From Bombyx mori (lineage: Eukaryota > Arthropoda > Insecta > Lepidoptera > Bombycidae), in NCBI RefSeq assembly GCF_030269925.1, contig NC_085119.1, forward strand, positions 7,725,001-7,789,000: a stretch of DNA of 64,000 bases, given 5' to 3'. Position numbers and translations under genes: made by a program. The notes under the pieces were generated by a model. That model was given only the letters and a program-made list of their open reading frames with translations, ran no database searches and was not told where the DNA came from. Within the stretch, counting starts at the first letter, position 1, and each line of letters starts with the position of its first letter. This document shows positions 25,201 to 40,200 of this stretch, one piece after another.

Positions 25201-28200
25201 TAAGAGTGTCATTCAAAATATTTTAATATATAGTTGCGCAGTGTTTTGCCTCTTTTGGTGGTGTTTCAAGCGAGCGATACTAATGTAATATTTATATATG
25301 CAAATATTTTATAGCTACATTGTTTGTAACAGAGTATTGAGCAAAATGTAACTGAATTTCAGTTTTGTTGTTCGTCATCTAAATTTAATCGTGATTACCT
25401 ACAGGTATCTTAAGCTATAGATCGGTAATATTATATTAGCATTTAGTGAGCTTCATTATCACAAAGACTGTAAGACCACACGAAATCAGTAATACAATAA
25501 TCCAATTTGATTACATTAATAGATTCCATAGTTTTTAAAAATGACATGTGTAATCAAGTTATTTGAAGAGGTATAGCGATTTGTTAGATTAAATAAATTG
25601 CAGCAGCTAGATAGAGATTGTAGTTCTTATTTAACTTTTCACTGTCACTCCACTCACTCTAATGGTTTCCAATTTTGTTTTTCGATTCATAAAACTCTGA
25701 GTATCGATTAAGTTTTTATATTGACCACTTCGGGGTTTACTAATGAAAATGTACTTTATATTACAGCAAAAACGTTACCAAAGAGCACCAAATTTATTTT
25801 TGGACCTCCGATTTCTTACTGGACGCTCATAATTTAACTAACTATAGAATGCTAGTTTTTAATTTATTTATTATGATATATGTATTTACGAGTCCTAGTT
25901 ATTTGGTGTTGTTAGGTCGGCTAACGAGTTTAAGGTCAACCTGGTGGTAAGACGTTACTGGAGTCTGCGCGTATATGATAGCATTAGTGTCACCGCCTGC
26001 CTAGACAAAACTTCACGTTTAATTCTACGAAATAAACAGTGTTGCCAATCCGTGGAGCCAGTACCACAGTAGTTATGATGGATATTAGGAGCAGAGTTCG
26101 AATGAATGCTGGCAAAGTAATAGAAGTATCTCGAAGTATTTGTGTTCGTATAGGTACATGTATGTTCTGCTGATATTCGATTTAGAATTGTTTATAAGTA
26201 TTCAAATTCAAATCCATCTCGGGTTCGAATTCAAAATCGAAAGCACCTATTATAATTATTAAAGTGTGAACGCATTTTTTCCCATGATCATCGCTAAAAG
26301 GACTTGTGATTTACCTCTGTTAAAACTACGAAATATTTGCAGCACAATGCTGAGCGTCTTTTGAAACTGATTGAGTGCGTGTATCGGTGGCTTCCACTCG
26401 GGACCATCATAAATAATCGAGTTTTCGTTGTCCACGGAGGCATCTCGGATACTACAGACCTAGATATGATTCGGAGCCTTGAAAGGGATAAGGTAAATTT
26501 ATTTCATATGAAACTAACAACGCAACCATTGGCTATGAAATTAAGTATCATAATACGTTATTAGCAAGTTGCAATATAGGCTACGTTTATTTTCACGTCA
26601 CAATTGTATCTCAAAAATGGCTGTTCGTCTCTTCAAATCGGAACATTAGATTATTCCGCTGCGGAAATAGGCAGGAATGAAATTCTAAAGGAATCAATCA
26701 TAATGGTACCTACCTCTGAAAGACACTCGTGATAATGATATCATTGGTACGACTGTTCCTGATATTAGTGGTATTGATCCAAGATGGTAATTTTTAAATA
26801 AATTCCGTACTTGGATGCAAACGCTAATTTTGAATATCGTTTCAAATACAATGTTCACTCAAAATTGTTATTTTCGTAAATCCTAAGTATTCTTAAGGAT
26901 TTTGTGCACGTTTGAGTAATTTATTCATCCATCTTCATTATCAAGAAACAAAAAGGCAATTATCCTGACCGTGACATTCGAGAATTTCTTAATTTTGTGT
27001 ACTTTCTGCGTGATCACGGTCTGTTGGCTGAAAAGCATTTATCTGACGTAGCTTATTTAGCCAAATTTAGATTATCCCTACCAAAATTAAATGCGATAAA
27101 GAGATTGTTTGTTCGTTACATTTTCACGTCTTAACCCAAGCCATCTTCATGAAATTTTGAACAAACGAGTAAGTACCTGGTATCCAGAAAAAAAGTGCTG
27201 TTCTCCAGTGATCTATTTTTTACTACATTAAAGTGAATGAATTCATCGCATAAAAGCTAGTCAAGTTTTAACTTGAGGTCTTTTCAGTTTTATTTTATAC
27301 AGAATGTAAATTTTTAAGAGTGAAATTTTGACGAACCAGTTAATGGAAAACTTAAGTGTTGAATATTAAGTTCAATAAGCGAATGTTGTTCTAGTACGTG
27401 TCGCTTCTGCGGCCGCCGGTGATCGAGGGCTCAACGGCCGCGGAGTCGATAGATAAGGTGGAGTGGAAGCAGGTTAGTGGGCCTCAATCAATCATTAACC
27501 ATCTAATTCCATTTTATCGATTGGTTCCTAGCTTTAGCCTTTACACACTATAATATTCATTTATCAGTCTTTCAGTTCGCTTATCAGTTCTAGAGATATT
27601 TTCATTGAGGTATACTTTAATCGGCAACCGATCAAGTTTCAGATCGATTTCTGCAATTAATGGAAATTTTAAAGTAATTTATCCGTCTGCTAGTTTCCAT
27701 CGAGATTCTAACACTAATTCGTTATTGGAATAAATTCGCGCAATTTCCCATGGACCAAACTAAATTAAAGCTTGCTAACTAGCATCGCTTCATCAAACGC
27801 TTAATATGATTTGAACTTGCTCGGTGTTCGCGACAAGATAGTTGAGTGGACTAATTGAAGTTGTACCCACTTACTAGTTCAATGTTTCACATTTACGCTC
27901 TCTGCATACATTAAACACGTGAACCGCATTCATTACAAATTTAACGACATTTGCGAAAGATATATAAGCTTTTATCATGCTTCTTGTAATGGATGATAAA
28001 GTTAGGTAATTGTTGGTAGGACGTTTTGTGAGTCCACATGGGTAGGTACCACCACCCTGCCTATTTCTGCCGTGAAACAGTAAAGCGTTTCAGTTTGAAG
28101 GTGGGGCTGCTTTTGAACTGTAAAAACTGAGACCTTAGAACTATATCTCAATGTGGATGGTGGCATTTACATTGTTGATGTCTGTGGTCTTAGCTTATAG

Positions 28201-31200
28201 GCTCGTCCAACCATCTAAGCAATAAAAAAATGTTTTGGTCTTTTCTCATCTTCGATATCTATTTAAAATTATATATCAGAGTATTTCTGCACCTTGTACT
28301 ACTTAGAGATAAAAAAATCTTAAAAGTAAAGTAGTTTTATAATCGTCCCTACCGTATATTTATAATTTACGAATTATAAAATTTTTAACATTTGTTTTCT
28401 TTCTTTTCGAAAGTTTTTTGAGTAAACGTTATTTTCAGTCCTTTTACTCAATAATCGTTGAGACGGGTTTCATCTCAGTTATTAGGTACATCATTGATCT
28501 TATTTCTTTTGGTTCAAGCAATTTCAGCTAGCATCCTTCGCGTAATACAATTTTCTCGGGTCAGACCCCCACGGAGTGACACAAGATAAACTTAGAAATG
28601 TACCAAAGCGGCGCTTTATGAACTTTCTTTCCCAAAGGCGTGGTTTCTTTAACGATTTTTCCTTTCATCTAGACATTTTATCGTTTACTTGTAATGAACA
28701 TGAGTTTACTAGAAATAAGTTCTAGTGGAATGATTTTATTAGAATTGCCGTTGTAACATAAATCGGTTGCCCTTTTCGCGCAGTGCATTAAATATGATCC
28801 TAAATGGATTTTCTATTAACCGGTAACACGACACCGCCGAGTGTTTCTTTTATTATGCATTACGTGGAATCAAAGACATTCATTTGTACACGTCAGACTG
28901 TGTCTCTTGTATATTTGCTTTTTACGGTTGCAAAAGATAGTCTTTCTCAGAAGAAAAATGGTTCAAATTAAGAAACAGTGCGTATTAAAACGACATCTCC
29001 CAAGTATGTCTAATGTTTTTCGTACTTGAGCATAGTTTATTTATTCATTTTATGTTTGTTTTTGTTTTATGTTTTCTATTTCACTAGTGAAACTGTACTA
29101 TGCTTTATGCTTTACTTGAGACCTTAGAACTTATATCTCAAGGTGGGTGGCGCATTTACGTTGTAGATGTCTATGGGCTCTAGTAACCACTTAACACCAG
29201 GTGGGCTGTGAGCTCATCCACTGATTTAGCAATAAGAAAAAAAAAATGCTGCTTTCGTAGTATAGGAAAAAAAACACTGAAACCGCGGAAAGGCAATACG
29301 TGCCACTTGTTGTTCGAGACTGGAGACTTTTACTGGTGGTAGAACCTCTTGTAAGTCCGCACGAGTAGGTACTACCACCTTGCCTACTTCTGTCGTGGAG
29401 CAGTAATGCGATTTCGGTTTGAAGGGTGGGGCAGCCGTTGTAACTATACTGAGACCTTACAACTTATATCTCAAGGTGGGCGGCGGCATTTACGTTGTAC
29501 TCGTAGATGTCTATGGGCTCCGGTAACCACTTAACACCAGGTCGGTTGTGAGCTCGTCTACGCACTTAAGCAATAAAAATAAATAAATAATAGCTTCTAG
29601 AATTTTATAATGAAATTTTGTCACTAATAGTTTTTTTTTTATTGCTTAAATGGGTGGACGTGCTCACAGGCCACCTGGTGTTAAGTGGTTACCGGAGCCC
29701 ATAGACATCTACAACGTAAATGCGCCACCCACATTGAGATATAAGTTCTAAGGTCTCAAGTATAGTTACAACGGCAGCCCCACCTTTCAAACCGAAACGC
29801 ATTACTGCTTCACGGCAGAAATAAGCAGGGCGGTGGTACCTACCCGCGCGGACTCACAAGAGGTCCTACCACCAGTACAATCACAGAATCGAATCGGACG
29901 TAGAAAACTAGAAACAAATAATCAGTTATATATATTACAGAACGTAGAGAGAGAGAGATAGAGAGTATTCTTTATTGTACACCAAAAAACAAATAAACAG
30001 TGCGATACATTAAACACAAAAAAGTACAATTGGCGGTCTTATCGCTAAGAGCGATCTCTTCCAGACAACCATCAGGTGGACAAGAATCATTTGGAAAAGA
30101 ACTACGCGCGGTGTAACGATCCAGTGAAATACATATACATATATGTACACATACATACATACATATATCCGTAAATATACATGCAATTAATACACAATGT
30201 ATTATAATATAATAATACTTATTAAAAAAAATTTTGCTTCTTTACACATACATAAGAATAAGCAATTTACATATAAAAGATACATAATATAATACCTTTG
30301 CAACATATACAATTGAAGTAGATACCGATTTTAGAAATCTACCTTATCACATTTAAACTGGTTGACTAATATTTAAAAAATGCTCCTTAATGAGGCGTTT
30401 GAACGAATTTAATGTTTCAGCATGTCGTATACGTACCGGGAGAGCATTCCACAAACGAATAGCTTGAACGGTAAAGGAATGATCGTAGAACCTTGTCGAA
30501 TGCACTGGCATCATTAATTGCATGTTTTCCGTTGATCTCAGGGATATGGTATGTGTATCACGGATACACTCAAAGCGTATGGAATGGTATTAAAATGCTA
30601 TAACTGTACACACGCATTACAGTTACAGATTTTTGCAGACAGTCTCTCCGCAATATTTTTTTTCTCAAGTTACGTAAGTCAAGTCGTGACTTAGATAGAA
30701 CTCAGTAGACATAATAATTAAAACTACCTTTGAGGTTTGATCTCGCGGCTTTTATTGTCACTATATTATTTCCGGCGCTTGGAATACTTACGGTTACAGT
30801 TTTTATGGTCATGGGCGACTAAGGTGCTATTCGTCAAAATCTGAATATTGTCCACAATAGTTATGTAGAATTGGGATTGTGGCGTATAAAATAAAACTAT
30901 TCTACTGTTTTACTTTTATGGTTTTCTTCCCAAATCTTCTCAATTATTATAATCAAAAAATTAACTTACACCTTTTTTTACACCTCGCTCATTATCTCGC
31001 TTTCTTACCGTTTCCTCTCATTCACACCTTTACTCTCCGTCCCATATTATTGTCATACGTTCCGTTCTTACCCATCCTATATTTATTCATTGAATATTCA
31101 ATAAATGTATAATATATACATTGATAATGAAAATAAAAACGCGAGCTTAAACCGTGAAAGTAGTTTTAATTTTGTCTACCACTCGCAAAAGTCGATGAAA

Positions 31201-34200
31201 ATACTAGACATTATAACTCTGATACCGCTGCTAGTTTTGAGACCTGAGGTCGATATTGCAAGCGGATTGCAGGAAAACGTGTTCAATGTAGCCATCTAGA
31301 TCGTAACGGACAGAAGTAATGGGCATAGTTAGGGCATAGTTGTCGGTACTAGCCCAATTTGAAACGGAATGTATGACGCCATGGAAGAATACGACGCTTG
31401 GTGAATATGATATGAGCTGTAAATAATAAAAAGAAGAAAAGTACGTCTTATCCCAGGACTGAATCACGGCACACATTTTTTATGTCGGCTGTCGGCTTAC
31501 TGTCAATGATGTCATCACTGTGTACTGAGTACACAGATTCTGATGGTGTTGTCTTGTAATGCTTATTTTTATCTTTTTTCCATGAAATCGTAAAAATTCT
31601 ATATTTAAGAATAAAACGTGTATAAAATTTAAATCAAAACAAATTTAGCAAAGAATAAAGATATTAAAATTTAGTGCGGTATGTTTTGTTTTTATTACTG
31701 TTGCCGTTGTGCCGTATTTTACTGTGTTTCAATTATAAACTTAAATTTTTGAGTGATCGATAAAGAGAAAAACAAAATGTTCCAATCTTTTGTAGCTCGT
31801 GGTGAACCTAATGTTAAGGGTTAGCGGAACCCATGAGCATAACAAAAATACTTGATTTTAAAATTTTAATAAACAGTTTCGAAGTACATAAATTAAATAA
31901 TTAAGAAAAACTAAACCACAGATACGTGTCATTCTTCCGAGCCAGAACTTTAAATCGTCAGTAAGCTTTGCTAAAATATGGTGAATTACATTTAATTTTT
32001 AAAGTTATGTAAATAGTAATTTTTTGCGATTCTATTCGATTTCTATTTGGATTCATAGAAATAATTAAAACTACTTTTACGGTCGTACAAAAACTGCCTA
32101 GTATTTGAAACTTCGAAATTAATATAATTACAATTAAAAAAGTGAGATTATAGAAAGTAGTTTTTATTAAGTTAAATAAAATTAAATAGAAAATAAATGT
32201 TTCACCTTCCATAAGGTTGGTTATTTACAAGGGCTTTGTTGTAATTATTTATTGTCTATGATGCACGACTTTAAAACACATAATACAAAATAAGTAAATT
32301 ACATTTAACTAGCATACATTTGGTATGTTTTATTTATTTATTTGGACAAATAATATTGAAAATTAACACATTTTGTCTCGAAGTATTTCATAGAAGCTTT
32401 CAGCCATTTTCTTTCGAATTCCTGCGCAAAAGTCCGCACGGGTAGGTACCACCGCCCCTGCCTATTTCTGCCGTGAAGCAGTAATGCGTTTCGGTTTGAA
32501 GGGTAGGGCAGCCGCTGTAACCATACTGAGACCTTAGAACTTATATCTCAAGGTGGGTGGCGCATTTACGTTGTAGATGTCTATGGGCTCCAGTAACCAC
32601 TTAACACCAGGTGGGCTGTGAGCTCGTCCACCCATCTAAGCTAATAATAAAAAAGAAAACAGAAAATTTTTAAGATGATCGATCATTTTCAACATCTGTC
32701 ATCTTGTTTAGGTGTTTGATATACTGTGGTCGGATCCACAATGCATCGGAGGATGTGTGGCAAATGCGCTTCGAGGAGCAGGAACCTACTTCGGCCCTGA
32801 TGTAACAGCGTCGTTCCTCCAGAAGAATAAGCTGAGCTTCATAATTAGAAGTCACGAGTGCAAGCCCGGTGGATACGAAATCATGCATGGCGGTAATGTG
32901 AGTATTCATTCATGTTATTTCGATTATATTTTTAATTCCCTGATAAAGTCTCTTTTCTGGTTAAAATTTAAATTTATTTAAGTTAAATTAAACTGTTTTA
33001 ATTTATTTCTTATGTAACTTTCAAATACAAGTTCCGAACAACAACGTTCGGGCCATCGATCTACTGAGTGGGCGTTTTTGCTCTTGTATCTTGTAAATGT
33101 CGTTGGCGCGAATAAGGTTTTTGTCGGATTCCTTCTATTCTATAACAGTTCTCGCTACAATATAGTTTACGAATCTATAAATTTCAATAAATATTATTAT
33201 TGAATGTTAGATAATACTGGTTTTGAATTAAAAAAATAATAAGTTTTTTTTTTATTACATGTAACTGTGTCATTGTTACGCCCCAAGCCGGATGTCGTTC
33301 AGGGCGGCTGCCCACGATCGTAATATAGCGGAAAGATGCGAACCAGTCCTTTTATGAACAGAGTGTCATATGTGGAAGTATAGGCGTGTCGGTAGTCGCA
33401 TGTCGGAATCGATAGAACCAGAATGCGAAAAAAAGAGCGACGCATATGATGCTCGCCGAGGGATTAAAAATCAGTTTTAACTTTCCCAATTGAAGCATTC
33501 AATATTCGTGAATGAATGAAAAAGCGTGATAATTTTGATATATAAATAAACTAGCGACCCGCCCTCGCTTCGCTTCGGAAACATTAAAACACACATGAAA
33601 CAAAAAAAAAAAATATTTAAAAAAAGTAGCCTATGTTCATCAGGGACAATGTCGGCTTCTAATGGAAAAAGAATTTTTCAAATCGGTCCAGTAGTCTCGG
33701 AGCCTATTCGAAACAAACAAACAAACAAATCTTTCCTCTTTATAATATTAGTATAGACTAAAAAATAATAGTAAAGAAATCAAATGATAGCTCTAAGTTG
33801 CTGGGCTCCCCGTATTTTCTAATTCTAACAAACATTTACTAACAATTAAAACTACTAACAAGTTTCTAGAAAATTCTAAGAATTTTTTATATTCTGAAAT
33901 GAAAACCTAAAATATAATAATAAATAATAATAATTATTATTTCATGTTAGCGGGTAAGAAATGTAGCGATACACTATTGCTATTGACATTTTCGAATCCA
34001 GACTGAAACGCAGGGTACAACGCAGTACTGTGCGTAACTGTCAGTTGTCAATGCTGTAACCCGCCGTGCGAGATATCGTCCGTAAACTTACGTATCGGTG
34101 GAAGCCTCTAACAAACTTTAAACAAACGGTGCTATAGTCTGCTATAATAGTTTTCACTTATTACGATAATTGATTAAATCACTGACTGATCAATTCATCT

Positions 34201-37200
34201 AATTCACAATACATACATATATATACAATACATATACAATAGACAGCCGTTTGACGACCAGGACGGCCGTCTTAGGTGAAAACCAGAAAAAATAACTTTG
34301 AGGAGAAATACTGCTCTGAAACAGAATCTCGAGGCGATGAACTGGAAGCACATCCGCATTCACTATCTCTTACAACTATTATAATGGCGTGCTCACCTCT
34401 GTCCGCAATGTGTACGAACGTTTAGGAATAATATCGGTTATGTTAACCACACGCGAGCACACCGTGACAATTACAAAAGGACCGTGGCCGAATTAGGTTA
34501 ATGAGACTTGTACCCACTGAGTTTCTCGCCGGATCTTCTCAGTGGGTCGCGTTTCCGATCCGGTGGTAGATTCTGCGAAGCACTGCTCTTGCTAGGGTCA
34601 GTGTTAGCAACTCTCCGGTTGAGCCCCGCGAGCTCACCTACAAACGTTAGGGCGAAGCTGAAATAGCCTCTCAAGGCTATCAGCATAGGTAGGAAAAAAA
34701 AAGAAGAGAGTAATGTTAGTATTTATACATAACACATTCAAAATTCTACAAATCACATACATTCATTGAAATTGAAACTGGAATCCTTATTTTTGTAAGG
34801 CTCTTAAACTATAATTTTCCGAAGTTAATTAATTCACTGGAAACATTATTTCGTTCACGCATATTTGTGTTTTAGTTTAGTTGTACCTACTAACCAAAAC
34901 AATACACGACAACAATCAAATTCAGGTGCAGAATTCCATTTGTCAAATTACCCGGCTTTAAACCGTCAAAATACGAACTGTGATTGATTGCTTTAACCCA
35001 TTATTTATAACACAATAGGCGGAACTGGTACATTTATTAGTTCTTTGTATGCGCTTCGTGTAATCGATACACGTGTTTGGATAGAAGAGTGATCCACAAT
35101 CTCCCGAAAGCTAATGCATTATTTATGTTCGAGTAATATTTCCAATATAGAATACTAGCTTTTGCCCGCGATTTCGTCCGCGTGGAATAGCATATACTTT
35201 GCATAACGCTAAGTTTTACCCGCGACTTCATTTACAGTACTTAGGATTGGAACTTCATTACTGAACCGGTAGATGCCGTTGAAGAAGCTACATTTTGAGA
35301 TTTTTTGACAAACATTTTTTTTATTTTTCGTAAAAAGATTTTTTTTTTCTTAATACAAAGTATCTTATGTTACTTCTAATACCTCCAAGAATATGTGTAC
35401 AAAGTTTCATGATGATCGGTTGAGTACTTTTCGCGTGAAAGCGTAACAAACAAACTCACATTCACATTTATATATTAGTAGGGATTGCTGCTAACCCACG
35501 AATTTCTATGGTGATAGTGTTTTTTGAAGTGTTACTTTGCCTAATACCACAGAATATTAGTTTTCGAGCGCATAAGAAACGTTTCAATCGTGAAATATTT
35601 CATTGTATCGTTAAGTCTCAATATATTCCGTAAGAACCGTTCAATTGGATTCCGATTAAATTTTAAATGCATTTATATCTTCGTAAACTTCGAATGGATC
35701 GTGGTATATATGTATCTTCGCTATAGTTACTTATAGTTATAGTTACTTATTCGCAGTTCTTTTTACATAATGTATATGGTTTTTACTGCCAATCCATTCT
35801 GATTTGCAAAGCCTTTACTTGCGTGATATAAATAATAACTTAGATGTTTTCGCTCGCTAAAATATGGACGTGTGGAACGTGTAGCTTATAGTGTATACAA
35901 CTTAACAAAAAAAGGTTTTAAGGTTAATGTTGAATAATACTGTGTTTTCTACTTTATTGATAAGGGAGTCAGAATATTTCAGTGAAAACTCAGAGCGGTT
36001 CTAAAATATTCGAAGTTTCTTCGTTAAAAAACAGATTAAAAGTACTTCATTTAACTTTCTGTGATCCCTGTTTGAACTTTTAAATTTTAAATTAAAAAGT
36101 TACGTTGTTAATTAGTGGATCTTTAGTAGTTTTAACTTACTCTTCAAATAATCCTTTTGAAGATCTATTACTGTAAAAATAGTTTTCACGTCGTGTACCG
36201 TTAAAACAAAAATCAGTTGGCATGATAAATCTCCATCAGGTAATTACAATTTTCTCGGCGTCGAACTATTACGAGTTGGGTTCCAACAAGGGCGCTTACC
36301 TGAAACTATGCGGGAACTCGTTGGAGCGCCAGTTCGTGCAATACACGGCGGCCGTGTCTCGCACGCGGCGTCTCACCTTCAGGCAGCGGGTTGGCCTTGT
36401 CGAATCGTCCGCCATGAGGGAGCTACACAATCAGATTATGATGGCCAGGAGATCTCTGGAAGCTACTTTCCGTAGCTTGGACTCGGAGCAAAGTGGTTTG
36501 TATGAAGTTTTATTTAATTGTAAGAGATGTGTGTATGTGAGATTTTTAATAAGCTTTTTTTAGCTTCAGACGTGTTGTATGTTAGTATGTATGTTTGTAA
36601 CGGAATCTTTGAACATGATTTTGACCCCCTTCAAAACGTCGGATTAACTCGAAATTTGGTATTCTTATTAAGGATCGATGACAAATCAATATTAAAAAAA
36701 AATTGAAAAAATTGAACATCAACAAAAAAATTAAAAATAAATAATAGTTTAAAAAAACTAACAAAATACACTTTTATAGAAAATCCAACTAAAAAATATA
36801 AAATAAATTTTAGTAAATTTGAATTAAAAATATTGTAAGAAAAAATGATTTTATTGTAAAAACAGCGTGGGGTGCATGGTATCAGTAGTTATAAATATTT
36901 TATGAACAGATATGAGTAGATGGGTTATTTTGATAATATCCTGAAAAGCATATTTTGTTAGTTTCATAAAACTATTATTTATTTTATAGCAATGAGCACA
37001 AGGCGCGGCTTGATTGACATTTTATTGGTTTTAATATCATAATTTAAACAGAGTTTTCAGATGTTTTCTTGTTTCGATATTTCGATTTATCATTACGTGG
37101 TTCATAAGCACATTTGTGTATAGAACTAATTATAAAATAATAAATTTATTACTTCAAATGCTATATATGTAGTTCTAAAGCAATAGTTCTAAAAACAGGA

Positions 37201-40200
37201 AAAATGTTATTATTCTGAATGAATAGCCATTATTTAACAACTTTTCTACGCAACTACCTTAAAAGATAATCTTTTTGCGAGAAAACTGTAGCGAAGCAGA
37301 ATGAAAGAATTTACGAGTTCACGTATAACTTCAAATAAATCGGGCGCTCTTTGCAAATCAAGTCAATTTATCCATCAGGAAAGTGTATAGCTCCGTAACG
37401 ATTGCCTATTTATAATGTTCGAATATTTACTATTCCTTGTGTGAGCTATGAAAGCGTGAGAAGGGTTGACATTGTGTCTCCGGCCTTGTGGAAACGACAC
37501 TATTAACTCTCCTCTATTACCTCAATACATAATTTTATGTGTTATTAGGGACCGGGTTCGCTTTGATAAGTATAACGAATTATATTCCCACGCGTCATGC
37601 CAAGGGTAAAATAGGTTTAACCGTATTACATTTATAATGAAATGTGTAGGTATGATGCGAATAGTTTTACTGGTGGTAGGACGTCTTGTGAGTCCGCACC
37701 GGTCAGTACCACCATCCTGCTCATTTGTGCAGTGAAGCAGTAACGCATTTCGGTTTATAAGATGGGGCAGCTGTTGTACTGTACATCTGAGAATTAGAAA
37801 TCATGGCTCAAGGTGACGTCTATGGGCTCTGGTAGCCACTTAGCATCAGGTCGACTGTGAGCTCGTTCAGCCGTTTATACGATAAAAAAGTTTAATATTC
37901 ATTTTATGTCATCTATATTATACTTCGTGCTTAAATCGTGATAAAAAGAGGTCTGGATTGTAGATAGATAGATAGTTGTTTCCAAAGTTATTGGACAAAA
38001 TAAATCTAAAGGCAGAATGAGACGTGTTCAAGAAGCTGTATATTTATCTTTTAAATCTCGTCCACTGTAAAGATTGAAAGCAAGTGGTTTCCAAGTAAAC
38101 GAAAATATGTATCTTATTTTCTTTTTTAATGACGTATCTTATTTTCTTTCCGAATAATGTAATTTTATCAAGATCGTACTGAGAAAGTAAGCACCAATTG
38201 AACACTTTGTGTCAACAATCTTATACTCTCTCATTAAATTTGAAATCAGTGGCTCCCAAAGTGTAGTACTAGTATATACCAACTTATGGGGGTCAATAAG
38301 AGTTTGAATTGTAAAATAAATTCAATTTAATTCAAAAATAAAGGTAATAATAGGTGCATTCTAATAAAAAGTAATACCCGAACTTTAAAAATATATTGTA
38401 ATGATGAACTTTAATGATATGTATTTAGAAAAAAAATTTTACGGGGTCGAAAATGGACAATTTTATATGGTTTAAATTGTGCAAGTTCTTTTGATTTTAT
38501 CTAAGTTTGATTATTTTTCTTTTCTTATACCTACGGGTGTTTCGCGGTTCCAGCCACATTTCATTTGACTCATCTATCGTCGTAGTATAGAAATTATACC
38601 ATCCATTATTTCCCATACCGTCTTTGGGAGAAACGATAAATTTAAAAACATCAAAACAAACAGACAAACTCAAAATAATATTATAGAATTCACCTTATAC
38701 GATATTTTCTTGAGGTCAGAGGATGGCAATAAAAATTGTAATTACTGGTGTTAGAGCGCGCGTAGGTCTAGGCATTGTGCCTCTTTCTACTATATAACAT
38801 TACATATCTTAAACAATACTCGTAGATGACCGAGATTTGCTCGGTTTTTTTTTTTGATAACGCCATCTTGTTGTGTCTTTAAAGCGGTTAGTTGCCCTCA
38901 CTTAAGAAAAATAGTATTATTATTCGCCAATAGATGTCGGGAAGAGTTGATTATTGAAAACATGAATAAAACAACATTTTCTGAAAATAAATCGTAGCTA
39001 GATCGATTTATCGCCCCCGAAATCCCCTGTATACTAAATTTAATGAAAATCGTTGGAGTCGTTTCCGAGATTCAGATTATATATATATATATACAAGAAT
39101 TGCTCGTTTAAAGGTATCCTTAAAAAATAATAGTAGTCAATTTATTGGCGTCGGTCAAACGATCTCACGGTCTGCCTGCTATGAAGCGCTTACCCAAAAG
39201 CATCACAATATTAATGCTGCCAGTCAACTATTAGAGGCATGAAGGTTGAAGCCCCAATTTCACAGGTTTAACGACTTTCTCACCCTTCAAAGCTCCTACC
39301 CTAAAGCTATCGTTCTAATTTCAAATTGAGAGATATTTTAAAAACCGATCTTTGTACGTAAATTGAAAGTATAAAATCGAAAAGAATTTCAGATTTCGTG
39401 AAATTTTGATGTTTTATCCAGTGGATAGGTTCTTTGATCTTTGATATAATTTGACAATCTGTTCAGGCATTTCGTATTGAGTTTGACAAAGATTTGAAAA
39501 ATCTCTCGATTTGTTTGATTCGTATTTTATTTATTTCCAATAGTTCTCAATTTACTTTGAAAATAGGTTTCATATCTATAAGCGATTGGTGTCAAGCCAT
39601 GGAGGAGACAACACACCTCGGTCTCCCGTGGAGGATGCTTAAAGACAAGCTTGTTCGCACAGATCCCGAGACACGCAAAGTACGTTACATGGATACATTC
39701 GAACTCAACACCAATGTAAGTATTATCACGTTTTGTAACTTTTATAGAATTAATGGTAATGCTGTTCATTAGGTCTGAGAGGTTTGATAAATATTTTAAG
39801 ACGATAGTTTAAAATACAAATTCTTGGCAAAAAAACATATCTACCTTCTTTTTTTTTTTCTTTTTTCTATTACATGAAACATTTATTATGGCAGCGTGCG
39901 TATGTTTTATATTAGATTAATTTAATAGCATTTTAAATAAATGAAACTCAGTCGCGTCAATGATATCTATGAACCCTGATTTAATCTTTAAAATATTGTC
40001 TAGAATATTCTAGAAACTTTGCTTAAATTATAAATAATAACTGTATAAAGTCTCAAGTCTGCATTTTAGACCACGTTTAGTACCACGTGGGCTCATGTAC
40101 TGTCACAAAGAGAAAATATAAATATAAATATTTGATTTTAATTGTGAGATTTTCAAAACACACAATTCGCAAATCTTTTAAGCAAAAAATAAATAAATTC

